A DNA stretch of 64,000 nt from Shinisaurus crocodilurus (Eukaryota; Chordata; Lepidosauria; Squamata; Shinisauridae): positions 211,930,942-211,994,941 of the forward strand of contig CM037880.1 in the NCBI GenBank assembly GCA_021292165.1, read 5' to 3'. The first letter of the stretch is position 1. Every line of letters starts with the position of its first letter. The notes beneath the pieces were generated by a model. It was not told where the DNA came from. It saw nothing but the letters and a program-made list of their open reading frames with translations, and made no database searches. The position numbers and the translations under genes were made by a program. Positions 24,040 through 34,838 of the stretch are shown piece by piece.

Positions 24040-24120
24040 TGTACAGAAGGCATGGAGGAAGAAAAGCAAGAGGAGGAGGAGGACGACGACGAGGAGGAGG
24101 AGTGGGCGGGGACACAAAGC
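24040..24120 (+). repeat. Purine-rich GAG/GAC low-complexity tract
   Basis: AAGAGGAGGAGGAGGACGAC and the following GAGGAGGAGGAGTGGGCGG. Simple sequence. Confidence 0.8.
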
Positions 24121-25603
24121 AGAGAGGAATAGAATGGCAGACTGTGCAGGCAGTGATGAACTGGAACTAGATTGTCAGGTGGAGGAAAGGAAGGTGATGA
24201 TGGCAGTGGAATGTGTGTTGTGGCAGTTGCCCTCTCCATCCTCTGGCTCCACTGTAAGCATGGTGGGGGAGGGGGGGCTTTTGCCCCATGCTGGGCAGAC
24301 AGAAGGGGGAAAGAGTCAGTAGGGCTCCCCCAACATTTTGTCACAGGGAACACTCGCCACTGACTGCCTGCACAAGGAGGAGACGGACAAGTAAGAAAGT
24401 CTCTGCTACCTACAGTGAGCCATTGGGACCAGAGAGAAGCGAGGTGGAGGCAGGGAAGTTGCGTGCGCACGCACACGCACACACACACGCACACGTGGTG
24501 AGGATGGGGAACAGTGCAGAATTTTGTTATGCAGCCCACTTTTAGGGATGGGGGAACCAGGGATGCTCAAGCTTGCTGAAATTCCCCCAACTTCACTTCA
24601 AAGCTTAATTTGGCTTTGTGACCGTTCTCATTTGTGACCTGGTTTTTTTGGTTCTTTTGAATGGGAAAAATGTACATTTCGTATGGGGAAAGTGTGCATT
24701 TTTCAAAAGTGCCACTTTTCCTCCATTGACCAAAGTGTGAAAATACTCATTTTTAAAAGTGCATTTTTTTTAAAAAAGGTGTAGACTTTTAAAAATGCAT
24801 GCTTTAAAGTGAGCATTTGTCAAAGTGCATTTCTTAAAGGGTATTTTTAAAGCAGTGCAAAGTATGGTTGGGGATTTGTGAACATTTTCAGAAAATAATG
24901 TGCTCCTGTTCACGTTCAGGGTTGCAAACGGGGCATTTCTGAGAGAATTGTGAACTGATGCTGGTGACAACCAACAGGAGAACACCGTAGCCATCGTGAC
25001 CTGCTTGGGAACTCCCATTGCTGAAATCAGAACTCTGAACTGAGTGTCTTGTCTGATCCAGGAAGGCGATGGTTCCTTTCTGGAACACATACATCCGGTT
25101 GTGGGACGTTGAGAATTTTAGGACCCTAGACAGAAAGCTGGCATGTCAGGTGTCTGGAACAAGGGAACTTCCCTTCTCTAATGCAGTTGCAGAACTGTAA
25201 TTCAGTTGTGTTTGGTCACTTACTTGGGCGTCCGCTGCTTCATCTCCCGCATGCGTAATTGGGGAGGGGTGAAAGGAGACAGCATGCTGGACATTTGGCA
25301 GTTGCCTGCGGCCACCATTTGCCAGAGCTGAAAGTAACGATGCTGCTGAAATTGGGAAAGGATGGCTGTGAAAACTGAAATGTCAACTTTCCCAGCTCAC
25401 AAGACACGACTGTATGTGTTGCATCAATCTCTCATGCTCTTAAAGTATTGGTCCATTCCTAAGTAAAATCGAGAGGACTTTACGAGCATATGTGCCGATT
25501 TGTGGATGCTTCGTTGGCATTCATCAGACTTGGTGTCCAAAGACAGGTTTATTGCTCTTAGTTCATGGTCAGAAGTGGATTAATTTAAATGTTTATTCTC
25601 AAA

Positions 25604-25604
25604 T

Positions 25605-25637
<33 letters not shown>
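25604..25637 (+). repeat. TG microsatellite
   Basis: Uninterrupted GT units. Confidence 0.95.
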
Positions 25638-25638
<1 letters not shown>

Positions 25639-25838
25639 ACATTTTAAAATGGAAATGTATTAACAAAACACTGCTTTGGCAACACATTGGCTCAGGAATA
25701 TCATTACAGTCTGTGTGTCTGGCTGTGGAGGAAATGGGAATTGAATCCATGCTGCTTCCCACCCCATTTTGATCCTGCAACCAGGAGGTTTCCCTAGAAA
25801 TTGTTGGGCTTTTGTTTTTTTGTATAATGGCTGTTTGC

Positions 25839-25839
<1 letters not shown>

Positions 25840-25893
<54 letters not shown>
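25840..25893 (+). repeat. TG/AG compound microsatellite
   Basis: A TG run followed by a long AG run. Confidence 0.95.
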
Positions 25894-25895
<2 letters not shown>

Positions 25896-25946
25896 ATACA
25901 TGAGTTGAGGCTTTGGCCTAGGAAACCCTCACATCCACACTATGAC

Positions 25947-27324
25947 TGGGGGTTCGCACGACACACTAAACCTCAGTAGGTTAATCCCTACTGAGATTTA
26001 GCATGTAACCTGACCCCCACGGGGTGCCTTAGAAGCCAGCCTGGCTTCTAAACCACCCTGCTATGCCATGGTTTGCTCTAGGGTTAGGCTAACTGTAGTA
26101 CGTTCAGCTTGTAGTCTGAACCCGGATGACATGCTAGCCTACCTGTAAACCCAAAAGGCACAGAGCCCCTTGCCCAGAGTGGCAAAAAGGGCTGCTGCTC
26201 TGGGCAGGCAGCTCTGGCCGATGACAGCTGGCCAAGTGCCGAAGCGGCACTTTGCCTGGCTGCCAGCGGCTTCCCTGAACACTCCTGCCAATGTCCTGCA
26301 TCAGCAGAAGCACGTGGTGAAGCTGCCAGGGTCCATCGCGTGCTTCCTCCCACTCCCCCCTGGGCTCCACTTACCTCCGCCTCCACCATCCGGCGTCTGT
26401 CCCTGCTGGCTGGCCCCCTTCCCAAATGGGAAGAGGCAGTGCAGCACACCCCGCTGCCACTGTGCTGGTCACAGTGCGACTTGGGTGTGACAGGGGGGTT
26501 GGCAAACTTGGCATGTGTGCGCCAAACTGTTGTCACATTTGGGAACGTCCAAGCTATGGTGCGACTGCCGCGGAGGCTCCCTCACTAGGGGGCCCGAGGG
26601 GCGACCCTCTCTGGCTGCACCACGCACATCCATGGCACTATCAGAGGGGATCAGTGTCTGCCCACGTGGGGACTACCGAGACCATCTCAGTGGTCCCTGG
26701 ATGGGCGGGCAGGCACCGATTCCCCCTATCAGCGGGGTGCGCGTATGCCCACTGACCGGCGGAATCTGCCCTCCCGGCCTACCGAGGCGGTTGGGTGGCA
26801 CTGACTCTTGAAGCTGCGTGGAGGTAATTGGGATCACCGCTGCGGTTGCACCGCCACAGGAGTCAGTACCTGCACCCTGCAGGAGCAGCAGACCTCACTG
26901 CTCCTGCAGGGCAGGGGCATTGACTCTCGTGGTGGCGCGGAGGTGGTAGAAGTGGCGGCGGATGGGGAGTGGGGCTCGAGGGAGGGGGGAGTGGGGTGGC
27001 GAGCCAGGGAGGGGAAGCAAACTTTCTTTGCATGGCCGCTGTTCAGCGGCAGCCGCACCAAGGCGGGGCCGACCACAGGGCTCATTGCCATTGCTTGACG
27101 AGGGGCAGCTGAGCTGAGTAGCACCCCGCCAAGCAAGGGCAAGGAGCCAATGACACTTGGGCACTTCTCTCCGGCTGTCATCCCAACTTCTCTCCCCTCA
27201 GTGCTACCGCGGTGTCCCCTGGGATACCGACCGGAGGACTGAGGGAAGAGGTGGGGCCTAGGGCAACTTTAAACCCACAGAGGTTTCAGAACCTCTGTGG
27301 GTCTAAAGTGACGAGCGAACCCAG
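25947..27324 (+). mobile_element. GC-rich foldback hAT-like element, copy I
   Basis: Ends are TGGGGGTTCGC at the left and GCGAACCCAG at the right, making a short terminal inverted repeat. Each end carries its own hairpin: at the left, AAACCTCAGTAGG pairs with CCTACTGAGATTT; at the right, CCCACAGAGGTT pairs with AACCTCTGTGGG. Flanking octamers ACTATGAC (25939-25946) and CCTATGAC (27325-27332) look like a target duplication, as expected of hAT elements. The interior is GC-rich with no transposase and no protein recognised; long frames on both strands result from low stop density. Confidence 0.7.
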
Positions 27325-28261
27325 CCTATGACTCGGTTTGCACGACACCTTAAACCTCAGTCGGTTTACCGTGAGAGTAAACCGACTGAGGTTTAAAGTG
27401 TCGTGCAAACCTGGGAAGATTTCGTTTGGGTAGTTAAGGAGAGACTCCTTAACCACCTTACTAAACCACGGCTTGCAATAGGGTTTGCTTACCCTACTGA
27501 GGTTTAGCGTGTTGTCCGAACCCAGATGACACACTAACCCTACCGCAAGCCAAAAGGGGCTTCCACTGTGGGCATGGGGTTCTGGCCTATGACAGCTGGC
27601 TAAGTGCCCAAGCGGTACTTAGCGTAGTTGTCATCAGCTTCCCCCTGCGCCGTGGCTGATGTTGGGAGAGCGGGATTGCTCGCAAGCAATCCCACTCTCC
27701 TGGCATCTGCTGCGCCGCAGGGGATCCAGGAGCCCTGGCCTCACTTGCTTTGGGGACAGCCGCGGCAGTGGGTGCATTGAGTGGGGCTTGGAGAAGGCGG
27801 GAGGTGTAGTGGAAAATGCGGAAGACCATTGTGATCTTGAGGAGACAGTGGTGAATGACCATGGTTGTACCTGTGTCTGGGTCTCTTTTTTATGAACATA
27901 CCTGCTCTTTGTGTCGTTGGTAGGCCTGAATTCACTATTCTTTATATTTAGCGTGTAATACCAGTGAGCTCATAATGTTTAGAGTTTGTTGTGAGAAGTT
28001 TCCCAATTAAAGTCTGTCCTTGGACAGGCTTAAACTTGACGAGGATGTTGGCTGATGATTAGAAGCACTTCAGTCATCCGTGGGCCGGACTCCCACGGAA
28101 GGGTCAAGATGACCTGGGAACTGAGTGACTTCAGATGGTTTCATGGTCAACTTGAAAGGATGTTTTATACGTAGTTAGATAGTCTGAGAAACTGGTATGG
28201 GAGTGTTTATCGGGACAAAGCACATCAATGTTGTCCAGTTTAATGAGACCAGGTGTGATTA

Positions 28262-28766
28262 CATCACTCCTCAAAGAATTGCACTGGCTACCAGTTGTTT
28301 GCCGAGCTGAATTCAAGGTGTTAGCGTTGACCTTTAAAACTCTGTACGGCTCCGGTCCAGTATATCTTAAGGAGCGCCTCCAGCAACATCAAGTAGGCTG
28401 ATCAACAAGATCCGCCACGGATGGCCTTCTCCCTGTCCCATCAGCCAGAGAAACCAGGCTGGTGGGGACTAGGAGGAGGGCCTTTTCTGTGGCAGCCCCC
28501 AATTTATGGAACTCTCTCCCCAGTGACCTCCGCCATGCCCCTTCCTTGATTAGCTCCCGCCAGGCATTAAAAACGTGGCTTTTCAGGCAGGAATATGGGG
28601 TGGGTTAGGATTTTTAAGTTTTGTTCTGTTTTTAATTGTGTTTTATACTGTGTGTGTGTGTGTGTGTGTGTCCCCTGTATTTTATTGCATTGTACATCGC
28701 TCAGAGTGGCCGGATGTCTGGCCAGATGGGCGATTCATAAATATAATAAATAAATAAATAAATAAA
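28262..28766 (+). mobile_element. 5'-truncated L2/CR1-type LINE inserted in the 5' LTR
   Basis: The insertion is absent from the 3' LTR, where the flanks are contiguous. Its + strand encodes the end of a LINE reverse transcriptase ORF: HWLPVVCRAEFKVLALTFK near the start and LKTWLFRQ near the end. A TG run, a 3'-UTR and an AAATA-type tail (about 28739-28766) follow. ATTA at 28258-28261 recurs at 28767-28770 as a short possible target duplication. Family assignment to L2 rather than CR1 is tentative. Confidence 0.8.
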
Positions 28767-28788
28767 ATTATCATAAACAGAGAAAACC

Positions 28789-28796
28789 TATATAAG
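28789..28796 (+). promoter_or_regulatory. TATA box of the 5' LTR
   Basis: The motif TATATAAG occurs at the equivalent place in both LTRs and lies about 180 bp upstream of the AATAAA signal, as expected for the U3/R boundary. Whether it is still used is unknown. Confidence 0.6.
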
Positions 28797-28974
28797 ATTA
28801 GGTAATCCTTCAGAGGGGGGAACTTTGACACAGACCTGGCTGCAGGAGGTGCTGTGTGCCAGCCAAGGAGTCTGTCTGTTGTCGTTTCTTTGAGGGGTTT
28901 CCGACAACAGAAGTGACGTAATCATTATACTCAGCACCCATCTTGCTTCTGTAATCTCTTTTCTGTAGTTTGCT

Positions 28975-28980
28975 AATAAA
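28975..28980 (+). promoter_or_regulatory. Polyadenylation signal of the 5' LTR
   Basis: AATAAA within GCTAATAAAG is conserved at the equivalent position of the 3' LTR (36032-36037). Confidence 0.6.
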
Positions 28981-29055
28981 GCTTTTCAACCTTCACCCAT
29001 AAGTGTGCTCATTGTTTCTGGATCCTAAAAAGAACTGCTGCCTTTGGCAGAACAG

Positions 29056-29075
29056 TTGGTGTCACGAACAGGATC
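29056..29075 (+). other. Candidate primer-binding site of the ERV
   Basis: The sequence immediately after the 5' LTR starts TTGGTGTCACGAACAGG, the position and TGG start expected of a tRNA primer site. The CGAACAGG part resembles lysine-tRNA sites, but the match is imperfect and the primer tRNA cannot be assigned with confidence. Confidence 0.5.
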
Positions 29076-29083
29076 CAGTGGCA

Positions 29084-29365
29084 ATGCCCTTTTGGGGAAA
29101 GAAGTCTCTTTCTGATGCAGTGCAGGGTAATGGCCAGAGCCACATCCCTGAGTGGCCAGACACTAGTGCCTGGGCTCCAGTGGCTCAGATATTGAACTGG
29201 GTGACTCCCCCGGTGTCATGGGAAACTGAGATGGCTGAGCATGTGGACCCTACACCCCTTGCAGGGAGCAAATGCTTGCAGGTATTGGGTGTGGGGGAGA
29301 AAGGGGGGCAGGAGGCGGTGATGGGAATAGGATGGGTCCTCCTCACTGCGTTCCACTCGATGTAG
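29084..29365 (+). pseudogene. ERV gag remnant (N-terminal part)
   Basis: An ATG 10 bases after the primer-site region opens a 93-codon frame whose first half (PEWPDTSAWAPVAQILNWVT) looks like an N-terminal gag/matrix segment. It then runs into a Gly-rich stretch and a stop. The rest of gag and the protease are not recognisable, and the next recognisable coding sequence is RT near 29770. I infer a large internal deletion. The gag assignment rests mainly on position. Confidence 0.5.
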
Positions 29366-29754
29366 GAACAATTGGAAGCCACCTGGAAGAAGGTGCAACA
29401 ACAGGGTTGATATAATTGCCTTGAAGGAACAGTAGGCACTCTTATGAGAGGCGTTAGGGGCTGTGCAAGGGGGCCGGGATGTGGCAGAAGAACGGGCTAT
29501 AACTGGCTGTTTGATTTCCCAAACTGAAACATCAGAAGCAGGTTAAGAGGGGATGTGTGCCTAATCCCCGCAAAGTCAGGACTCTTATGTCTTGGGAGTA
29601 GAATCCAGAAACTTGGGATGGCAACATGTGGGATTCCAGTGAGGATGAGGGGGAAGACAGGAAGGGAATGATGAGGTCTGGACAGCAGAAGCAAGACCTT
29701 TGATAACTAATAAATCCAAGGGGCCACCAGGAGTGGCCCCACAGACTACCCGGA

Positions 29755-30474
29755 TTGGGAGGGATTATACTCAGCAAGAGCTGGCTGAGCTTGCCAAGGG
29801 TGCTAAACAGGGTCCATGGGTTGGTGGCAAGGGACCTGAAGCAGGTAACGTTAAGCCCTGCAGTATTTTTGGCTCATTATATTGATGATATCATGATTTT
29901 GGGTCAAACAGAACAGGAGGTACAGCAGGGGTTAACTATTGTGGTTGAGCACGTGCAGTCTCGGGGTTGGGAGATTAACCCCAGAAAAATTCATGGTCCA
30001 GCTCAACAGGTGCAGTTGTTGGGGGTGGTATGGGCTGGACCAGTCAGACATATACCTGAAAAAGTACTTAATGCCATAGCTGCATTACAGCCTCCTGCTT
30101 CTAAAAGTGAGGCACAGCATATTGTGAGCTTAATGGGTCTTTGGAGGCAGCACATACCACACCTTGCTCAGATTTTGTGCCCAATTTATCAAGCGACTAG
30201 AAAGAAAGTGCAATTTGAGTGGGGAGAACTCCAACAAGCAGCTCTGACAGATGCCAAGGTTGCCGTCGCTGCTGCAATGCCATTGGGTCCCTTGGTTAAG
30301 GGGCCTCCATTTGAGCTACAAGTATCTGCTAACCAAGAAGTATCTATGTGTGCTTATGGCAAAAAAGAGCAGGGAGGGAAGAGGGTGCCATTAGGTTTCT
30401 GGTTGTGGAGGCTGCCAGACGCTGCAGCAAACTACTCTCCCCTTGAACGCCAATTGCTCGCATGCTTTGGTTGA
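29755..30474 (+). pseudogene. ERV reverse transcriptase domain, N-terminally truncated
   Basis: The open frame contains the RT catalytic box YIDD at 29878-29889. Downstream motifs follow (GWEINPRKIHGP, LGVVWAG, WRQHIPHLAQI) and a connection segment with PLGFW and NYSPLERQLLAC. These features are characteristic of the ERV-L branch. The fingers subdomain upstream of YIDD is mostly missing. A one-base shift at about 30464-30474 moves the continuing sequence into another frame. Confidence 0.85.
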
Positions 30475-31182
30475 AACTGAAAGGCTCACTGGCCAAGAGC
30501 CAGTGATCATGAGACTGAGCATACCCATAATGACTTGGGTGAAAGATGAATCAACCAGTCCTCGAGTTGGCAGAGCTCAGCAATCTTCCATTGTTAAATG
30601 GAAATGGTAGATATCTGAGCGAGCTCGCCCTGGTCCCCAGGGAGCGAGTGCATTGCAAGAACAAGTGCTAGCTTTGACACCTGCAGGGGAAGAGGTGAAA
30701 GATGTAATAGAACCACTGGGAGAATCCCCTGTAAAAGAAGCTCCCCCTTATGCTCAAGGTACACACACATCTACTTGGTTCACTGATGGGTCTGCAAAAT
30801 ACAAAGGGGGGAGAGTGGGTGTGGCGTACCAAAGCTATTAATCCCAAACAGCAAGTGGCACTGACTCGAGCAGAAAAAGGGAAATCTAGTCAGTATGCAG
30901 AGTCGATGGCTGTTCTTATGGTACTATAGCATGTGGTTGAGCAGTGAGAACAGTTGGTCTGTCTATGACCGTGGGCAGTGTATAAAGGGCTTGCACTGGT
31001 TTCCCAAATAGAAACGGGATGGGTTTACCATACACAATCGGCCGTTGTGAGGGCAAAAAATATGGAAACATATTGATAGCCTTCTACCGCATATTTCAGT
31101 ATTTATAGGTCACGTGGATGGACACACCTCAGGCACCCCTGAAGCTTTGTACAATCAAGCTGCTGATCAATTGACTAAAGTG
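30464..31182 (+). pseudogene. ERV RNase H domain, frameshifted
   Basis: This continues RT in a different frame, with a TAG stop at 30608-30610. The RNase H first catalytic Asp is in the TDGS motif (30782-30793). A stop at about 30840 is followed by a degraded region. The C-terminal part reappears in the frame starting 31114 (DGHTSG, then AADQLTK). At least two frame changes and several stops make it non-functional. Confidence 0.75.
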
Positions 31183-31854
31183 AGGGCTGCCTTGCCTGTG
31201 CAAAGTCAAGAAGAAGAAATGTTGGTGCTTGCTAGATGGGCTCATGAAAAATCTGGGCACTTGCGTGCCAAGGCTACTAGAGAACAGGCCTTACAAAGAG
31301 GTATACCCTGCCCAGTAGATGCTGCAGCTATGGTAGCCACTGCTTGTAAGCTATGTTTGGAACTCAAGCAGGTGCCTTTGCCAAAGGTCCCAATGGGGCA
31401 TCTACATAGAGGAGGAGGACCTGGACAGATATGACAGGTGGAATATCCTCTGCCACAATTTGGGAGGTGGCAATATATGCTGACTAGGGTGGATACTTAT
31501 TCTGGTTATCTATTAGTATACCCATGTGCGCGAGCTACTCAACAGAGCCCCATTAAAGGGTTGGACCTATTCAGCTGGTGGTATGGAGTTCCCCTCCAAA
31601 TTCAATCAGATAATGGAATTCACTTCAGAGGTGTGGGAATGAGCCAATGAATGGGACATCCAGTGGGTATATCACATTCCCCACCATCCTCAAACTGCAG
31701 GTTTGATTGAGAGGATGAATGGATTGTTAAAACAAAAGTTGAAACAGCTGACCCCAGACCATACACTGAAAAAGTGGGGGACAGTGTTGGAGCAAGCTGA
31801 GTTTGAGCTCAATAGTTGTCCTTTAAGTATGGGACAAACCCCCTGCAGTGTATG
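31183..31854 (+). pseudogene. ERV integrase domain, frameshifted
   Basis: An N-terminal zinc-binding segment is visible (two His in WAHEKSGHL, then a C-x2-C). The DDE catalytic triad is still encoded: Asp at 31492-31494 (VDTYSGY), Asp at 31609-31611 (QSDNG) and Glu at 31709-31711 (GLIERMNG). A stop at 31435-31437 and a one-base shift near 31646-31652 break the frame. The integrase frame ends at TGA about 31852, overlapping the start of the dUTPase frame. Confidence 0.82.
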
Positions 31855-32463
31855 GTGGGATTGAAGAAACCTGATCCTGTAGAACACCTTAAGGTTTGGA
31901 AAATCCAACCCTATGGTGCATTACCAATGCGAGCCACACCAGATAGTGCGGGAGCTGATCTTATAGCACCTAGTGATGTTACCATACCTGGGGGAGATCA
32001 GGTAACAGTTCCATTAGGCATTGGGGTTGTGGGGCCTCATGGAACTTATGGGCGAATTGCTCCCCGATCTGGTTTAGCCCTTAAAGGACTTCAGGTGTTG
32101 GGAGGGGTAGTCTATGCAGATTATCAGGGTGAGATTCAAGTAATGCCGCATAATACCAGCTCAAATGTTGTAACCTGTAAGTCTGGCCAGCGCATTGCAC
32201 AACTGATATGTGAAAGGCTCAGCACCCCAAACATTCAAGAAGTGACTGGTCTGGGTCAGACTACATCAAGAGGGGCTAAAGGATTTGGACCTACTGATAG
32301 TGATCTGATTCTAGGGCAGAAAGTATGGGTACTCTACCTGAATCAGCCTAGTCAAATTGGAGAGGTTTTGAGTAAGGGAGCCGGGGCCACGTATTGGGTT
32401 TTATTAGCCAATACCACTTCTCCTATTTGCTTAGATGCGGCCAAATTGCAGCATCAAGAGTAA
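31816..32463 (+). pseudogene. ERV dUTPase, open frame with altered catalytic motif
   Basis: The frame is uninterrupted through a full dUTPase core, which in retroviruses hydrolyses dUTP to dUMP. Motif 1 is SAGADL, motif 2 RSGLA, motif 4 RIAQLI and motif 5 RGAKGFGPTDS. Motif 3 reads GGVVYADYQGE; the position that is normally the water-activating Asp is Tyr (TAT at 32113-32115), one substitution from an Asp codon. Placement downstream of integrase is as in ERV-L. The last 45 or so residues resemble an integrase C-terminal (SH3-like) tail. Recognisable dUTPase homology begins around 31870. Confidence 0.85.
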
Positions 32464-32493
32464 TCAATTTGTATTTTGGTACATAGGAGGCGA

Positions 32494-32872
32494 CATGGAG
32501 GAACCAAACATAACTTGGAGATGGTGGTGGAAATTGGAAGGTCAAGGACATGAAGGAATAATCATGAGGGAGTGGAGAGCTGGATTCCAAATGATCCATC
32601 ATGGGCGAACTTTGGTCTTAGCCAAGCAATGTGATTGTAAGAAGAATGAAATAGTATTGGTTAAATGTAAATCTAATACCCCTACATATGTGCAAAATAC
32701 ATGGTTCTTGGCACCTCGCCCAACAATAGGGGGTGATGGAGATGTAAGTCCCCTTATGGATTCGATTACATTAGATACTCCATGGGAAAGAATGGTGACT
32801 ATCAACAATGATTATGAAGCTCCCAAGATGTTGACCAGTCTAATCTGCAAAAAAAATGGCTCTTACTCATGA
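32494..32872 (+). CDS. Unassigned ORF between ERV pol and env
   Basis: A 125-codon uninterrupted frame begins at ATG 32494; the frame is open from 32435. It is Trp-rich at the start (NITWRWWWKLE), has a CDC motif and another Cys in its middle, and ends KKNGSYS. I do not recognise a domain. It could be the leader or first part of env, or an accessory protein. It is notable for staying open in a provirus that is otherwise badly broken. No evidence shows that it is expressed. Confidence 0.4.
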
Positions 32873-33966
32873 ATGGCCTACGATGTATTAACTTGTTTTC
32901 TTCGATTTAATGCCATAGAATGCTGTGGCTGATGTTTTCTGCTCTTATATGGATTCCCAACTTGCTGACTACATCCAGGGAGTTTTGCCAACCTTCCACC
33001 CTGAGGCCAGAGCCTATACAATGGCAGGAGTCAACTGAAAGGGACACAACATCCATCTCCTTATGTGAAGGATGTGTTTTGTTTGTCACAAAGGCAATGG
33101 CTACCTGGCTTGGGTGGAACATGCATGAACGTTACTGGGGTGTGCAATTGGTTAATGTCTGATAAAAGATTATTTTTTCTTTGTGGTCTCTGTGCATCAC
33201 ACATATGTGCTCTGCGCCTGCGCGGAGCCTATTTCGGGAAGGTTCTATAGCTGAGGATTTTAGGCGGGAACCCCTCCCCCACCATCCTACTGCGCATGTA
33301 GCGGTAGGGGCACATGTATTGATAAATGCCCCTCCCTCTACAGTCATATTATCGTGTGATCAACCTCACCGGGTAATAAAAGCTTCACAAAGACGCATTT
33401 ACCACGTCACTATAAATATCACCGCTTATAATGTGTCAATTTTTGAACCTCAGTCAGTGTGGCCAGTGGGTTGGGTGGGACCAATGTATAATTCATGGTT
33501 AAAAACAAGGGGCACTCGTTCTCTTACAGAAACCATTTTAGGTGGAATAGGAACTAGCGCTGGAATAGTAAATGCCATTGATATAGAAGCCATAGAGAAT
33601 AACTTAGCATCTGTGGGACATCACATTGGAATGATGACCCATATAACCGAGAAACAAATTCTACAGGAAGCTTCAATACTTCACCAAGGTGTACAAGTAC
33701 TGTTACAATATCTTAATTTAACTTCACATCTGGAAGAGGCTACTGAACAATGGTTGCAAAATGTTACTGTAATGACTAGATGCACCATATTACAGCTGGG
33801 AAATTTAATGAAGTTGGAGCAGGATGTTCAAAACTGGCGTAATGGTGAAATTTATGACTGGAAAGCCATATTGCCAGATACAGATGTCAGTTGGGAATGG
33901 ATGAAAGTCTCTAAATTTGTAAGAAAGTATCCTCTCTTGATGTTTTCAGTAACTGTAGTCATAAAA
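32871..33966 (+). pseudogene. ERV env, N-terminal and ectodomain part, broken
   Basis: A hydrophobic leader-like segment (LWLMFSALIWIP, about 32923-32958) is followed by Cys- and N-glycosylation-rich sequence. The frame shifts near 33100, and an interspersed repeat is inserted at about 33171-33302. A long open stretch then runs to 33966. It has NIT, NVS, NLT and NVT sequons, a Gly/Ala-rich hydrophobic segment (GGIGTSAGIV) like a fusion peptide, and a heptad-like helix after it. No CX6CC motif was seen. Env family is not assigned. Confidence 0.65.
33171..33302 (+). repeat. Interspersed repeat inside ERV env (copy 1)
   Basis: It matches 57555-57690 in the same orientation, starting CTTTGTGGTCTCTG and including CGGGAAGGTTCTATAGCTGAG-like sequence and a CCCCTCCCCC run. 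The shared block is not retroviral and interrupts env. The family is unidentified; GC-rich and possibly an LTR or SINE fragment. Confidence 0.65.
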
Positions 33967-34155
33967 TAGAATCATAGAAAAGTAGAGTTGGAAGGGGCCT
34001 ATAAGGCCATCGAGTCCAACCCCCTGCTCCATGCAGGAATCCCAGTCAAAGCATCCCTGACAGATGGCTGCACCTTGAATGCCTCCAGAGTGGGAGAGCT
34101 CATCACCTCCCTAGGTAGTTGGTTCCATTATCTTATTGCTTTAACAGTCATATCC
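33966..34155 (-). mobile_element. CR1 LINE 3' fragment inserted in ERV env
   Basis: It is the reverse complement of the CR1 tail also seen at 41992-42440: the sequence AGAATCATAGAAAAGTAGAG, GAGTCCAACCCCCTGCTC, then CTTGAATGCCTCCAGAGTGG. It interrupts the env frame immediately after 33966. Confidence 0.85.
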
Positions 34156-34189
34156 CTATCTTCCACTGCCGAATATAGTAAATAGGCAC

Positions 34190-34342
34190 CTTTGGATACC
34201 TCACTTTAATTCACGCTTAGCCACTGAGCACTCCTTTATCATGACTACATGGTGTGAACAGTGAGATTTTAATAAATGGTTATGACCCACTCACACCGCT
34301 CCGTTTGAGCCTTATGCATATAACTTTAGTAGAGCCACTTGT

Positions 34343-34343
<1 letters not shown>
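34190..34343 (+). pseudogene. ERV env fragment between two insertions
   Basis: Between the CR1 fragment and the microsatellite lies about 150 bp whose translation includes Cys residues and two stops. It is neither CR1 nor simple repeat, and by position is likely residual env. Confidence 0.4.
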
Positions 34344-34416
<73 letters not shown>

Positions 34417-34417
34417 T
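34344..34417 (+). repeat. ATT microsatellite
   Basis: About 24 uninterrupted ATT units lie at the head of the repeat that follows. The long poly-Tyr reading across it is an artefact. Confidence 0.95.
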
Positions 34418-34800
34418 CAATTTATATCCCACCTATATACTATTACTCTAGGTGGCATACAAAATAACAATCCATTAAACAAATAAATATGCAATAAAAA
34501 CATCTGTTCAACATAAAAACAGTATTAAAATTCCATTAAAATTCTATAAAAACAATAAAATTCCATAGAAATATGATAGAATATTATAAAAGGAAGGCCT
34601 GCTGAAATAACAAAGTCTCCAGTGCCTGCTTAAAGACATTCAACGAAGTCAGCAGGCGTATTTCAAGTGGCAGGCCATTCCACAACTGAGGGGCAGCAAA
34701 AGAGAAGGACCTCCGACGAGTAGCTGCCAGTCTCACATTAGGCAGCTGCAGCAGATGGCCCTCCGAAGACCTTAAGTCACGGGGTGTATGGGCTCAATTA
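34418..34800 (-). repeat. LINE-tail-like repeat inserted in ERV env
   Basis: An A/T-rich segment (TTTATATCCCACC, then many AAAACA/AAAAT runs) leads into a conserved region (GGCAGGCCATTCCACAACTG). The same architecture is seen at 12870-13215 and 8603-8880. It reads as the reverse complement of a LINE 3' end with an A-rich tail. The subfamily is not assigned. Confidence 0.6.
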
Positions 34801-34838
34801 GACAGTGATACCCCCGGAATAATTGATAATGGTAGAGG

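Larger units (their letters stand above)
27805..29054 (+). repeat. 5' LTR of the ERV, split by a LINE insertion
   Basis: It aligns with the 3' LTR from the start (TGTAGTGG versus TGGAGTGG) to the end (GGCAGAACA). A LINE fragment at about 28262-28766 interrupts it, so the LTR proper is roughly 0.75 kb. A TATATAAG box is at 28789-28796 and an AATAAA signal at 28975-28980. Compared with the 3' LTR it has extra segments around 28815-28860 and 28905-28945, so the two have diverged by indels as well as substitutions. Confidence 0.88.

Noticed and set aside
23134..24545. Long open frames on both strands (up to 287 and 240 codons)
   Set aside because: They overlap on opposite strands in GC-rich, low-complexity sequence (GAG runs, TG runs) with no recognised domain and no splice logic.
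26084..27181. Several overlapping frames of 80-150 codons
   Set aside because: They lie inside a GC-rich foldback element with low stop density. The frames differ between copies and have no domain.
34254..34451. Poly-Tyr frame
   Set aside because: It is translation of the ATT microsatellite.
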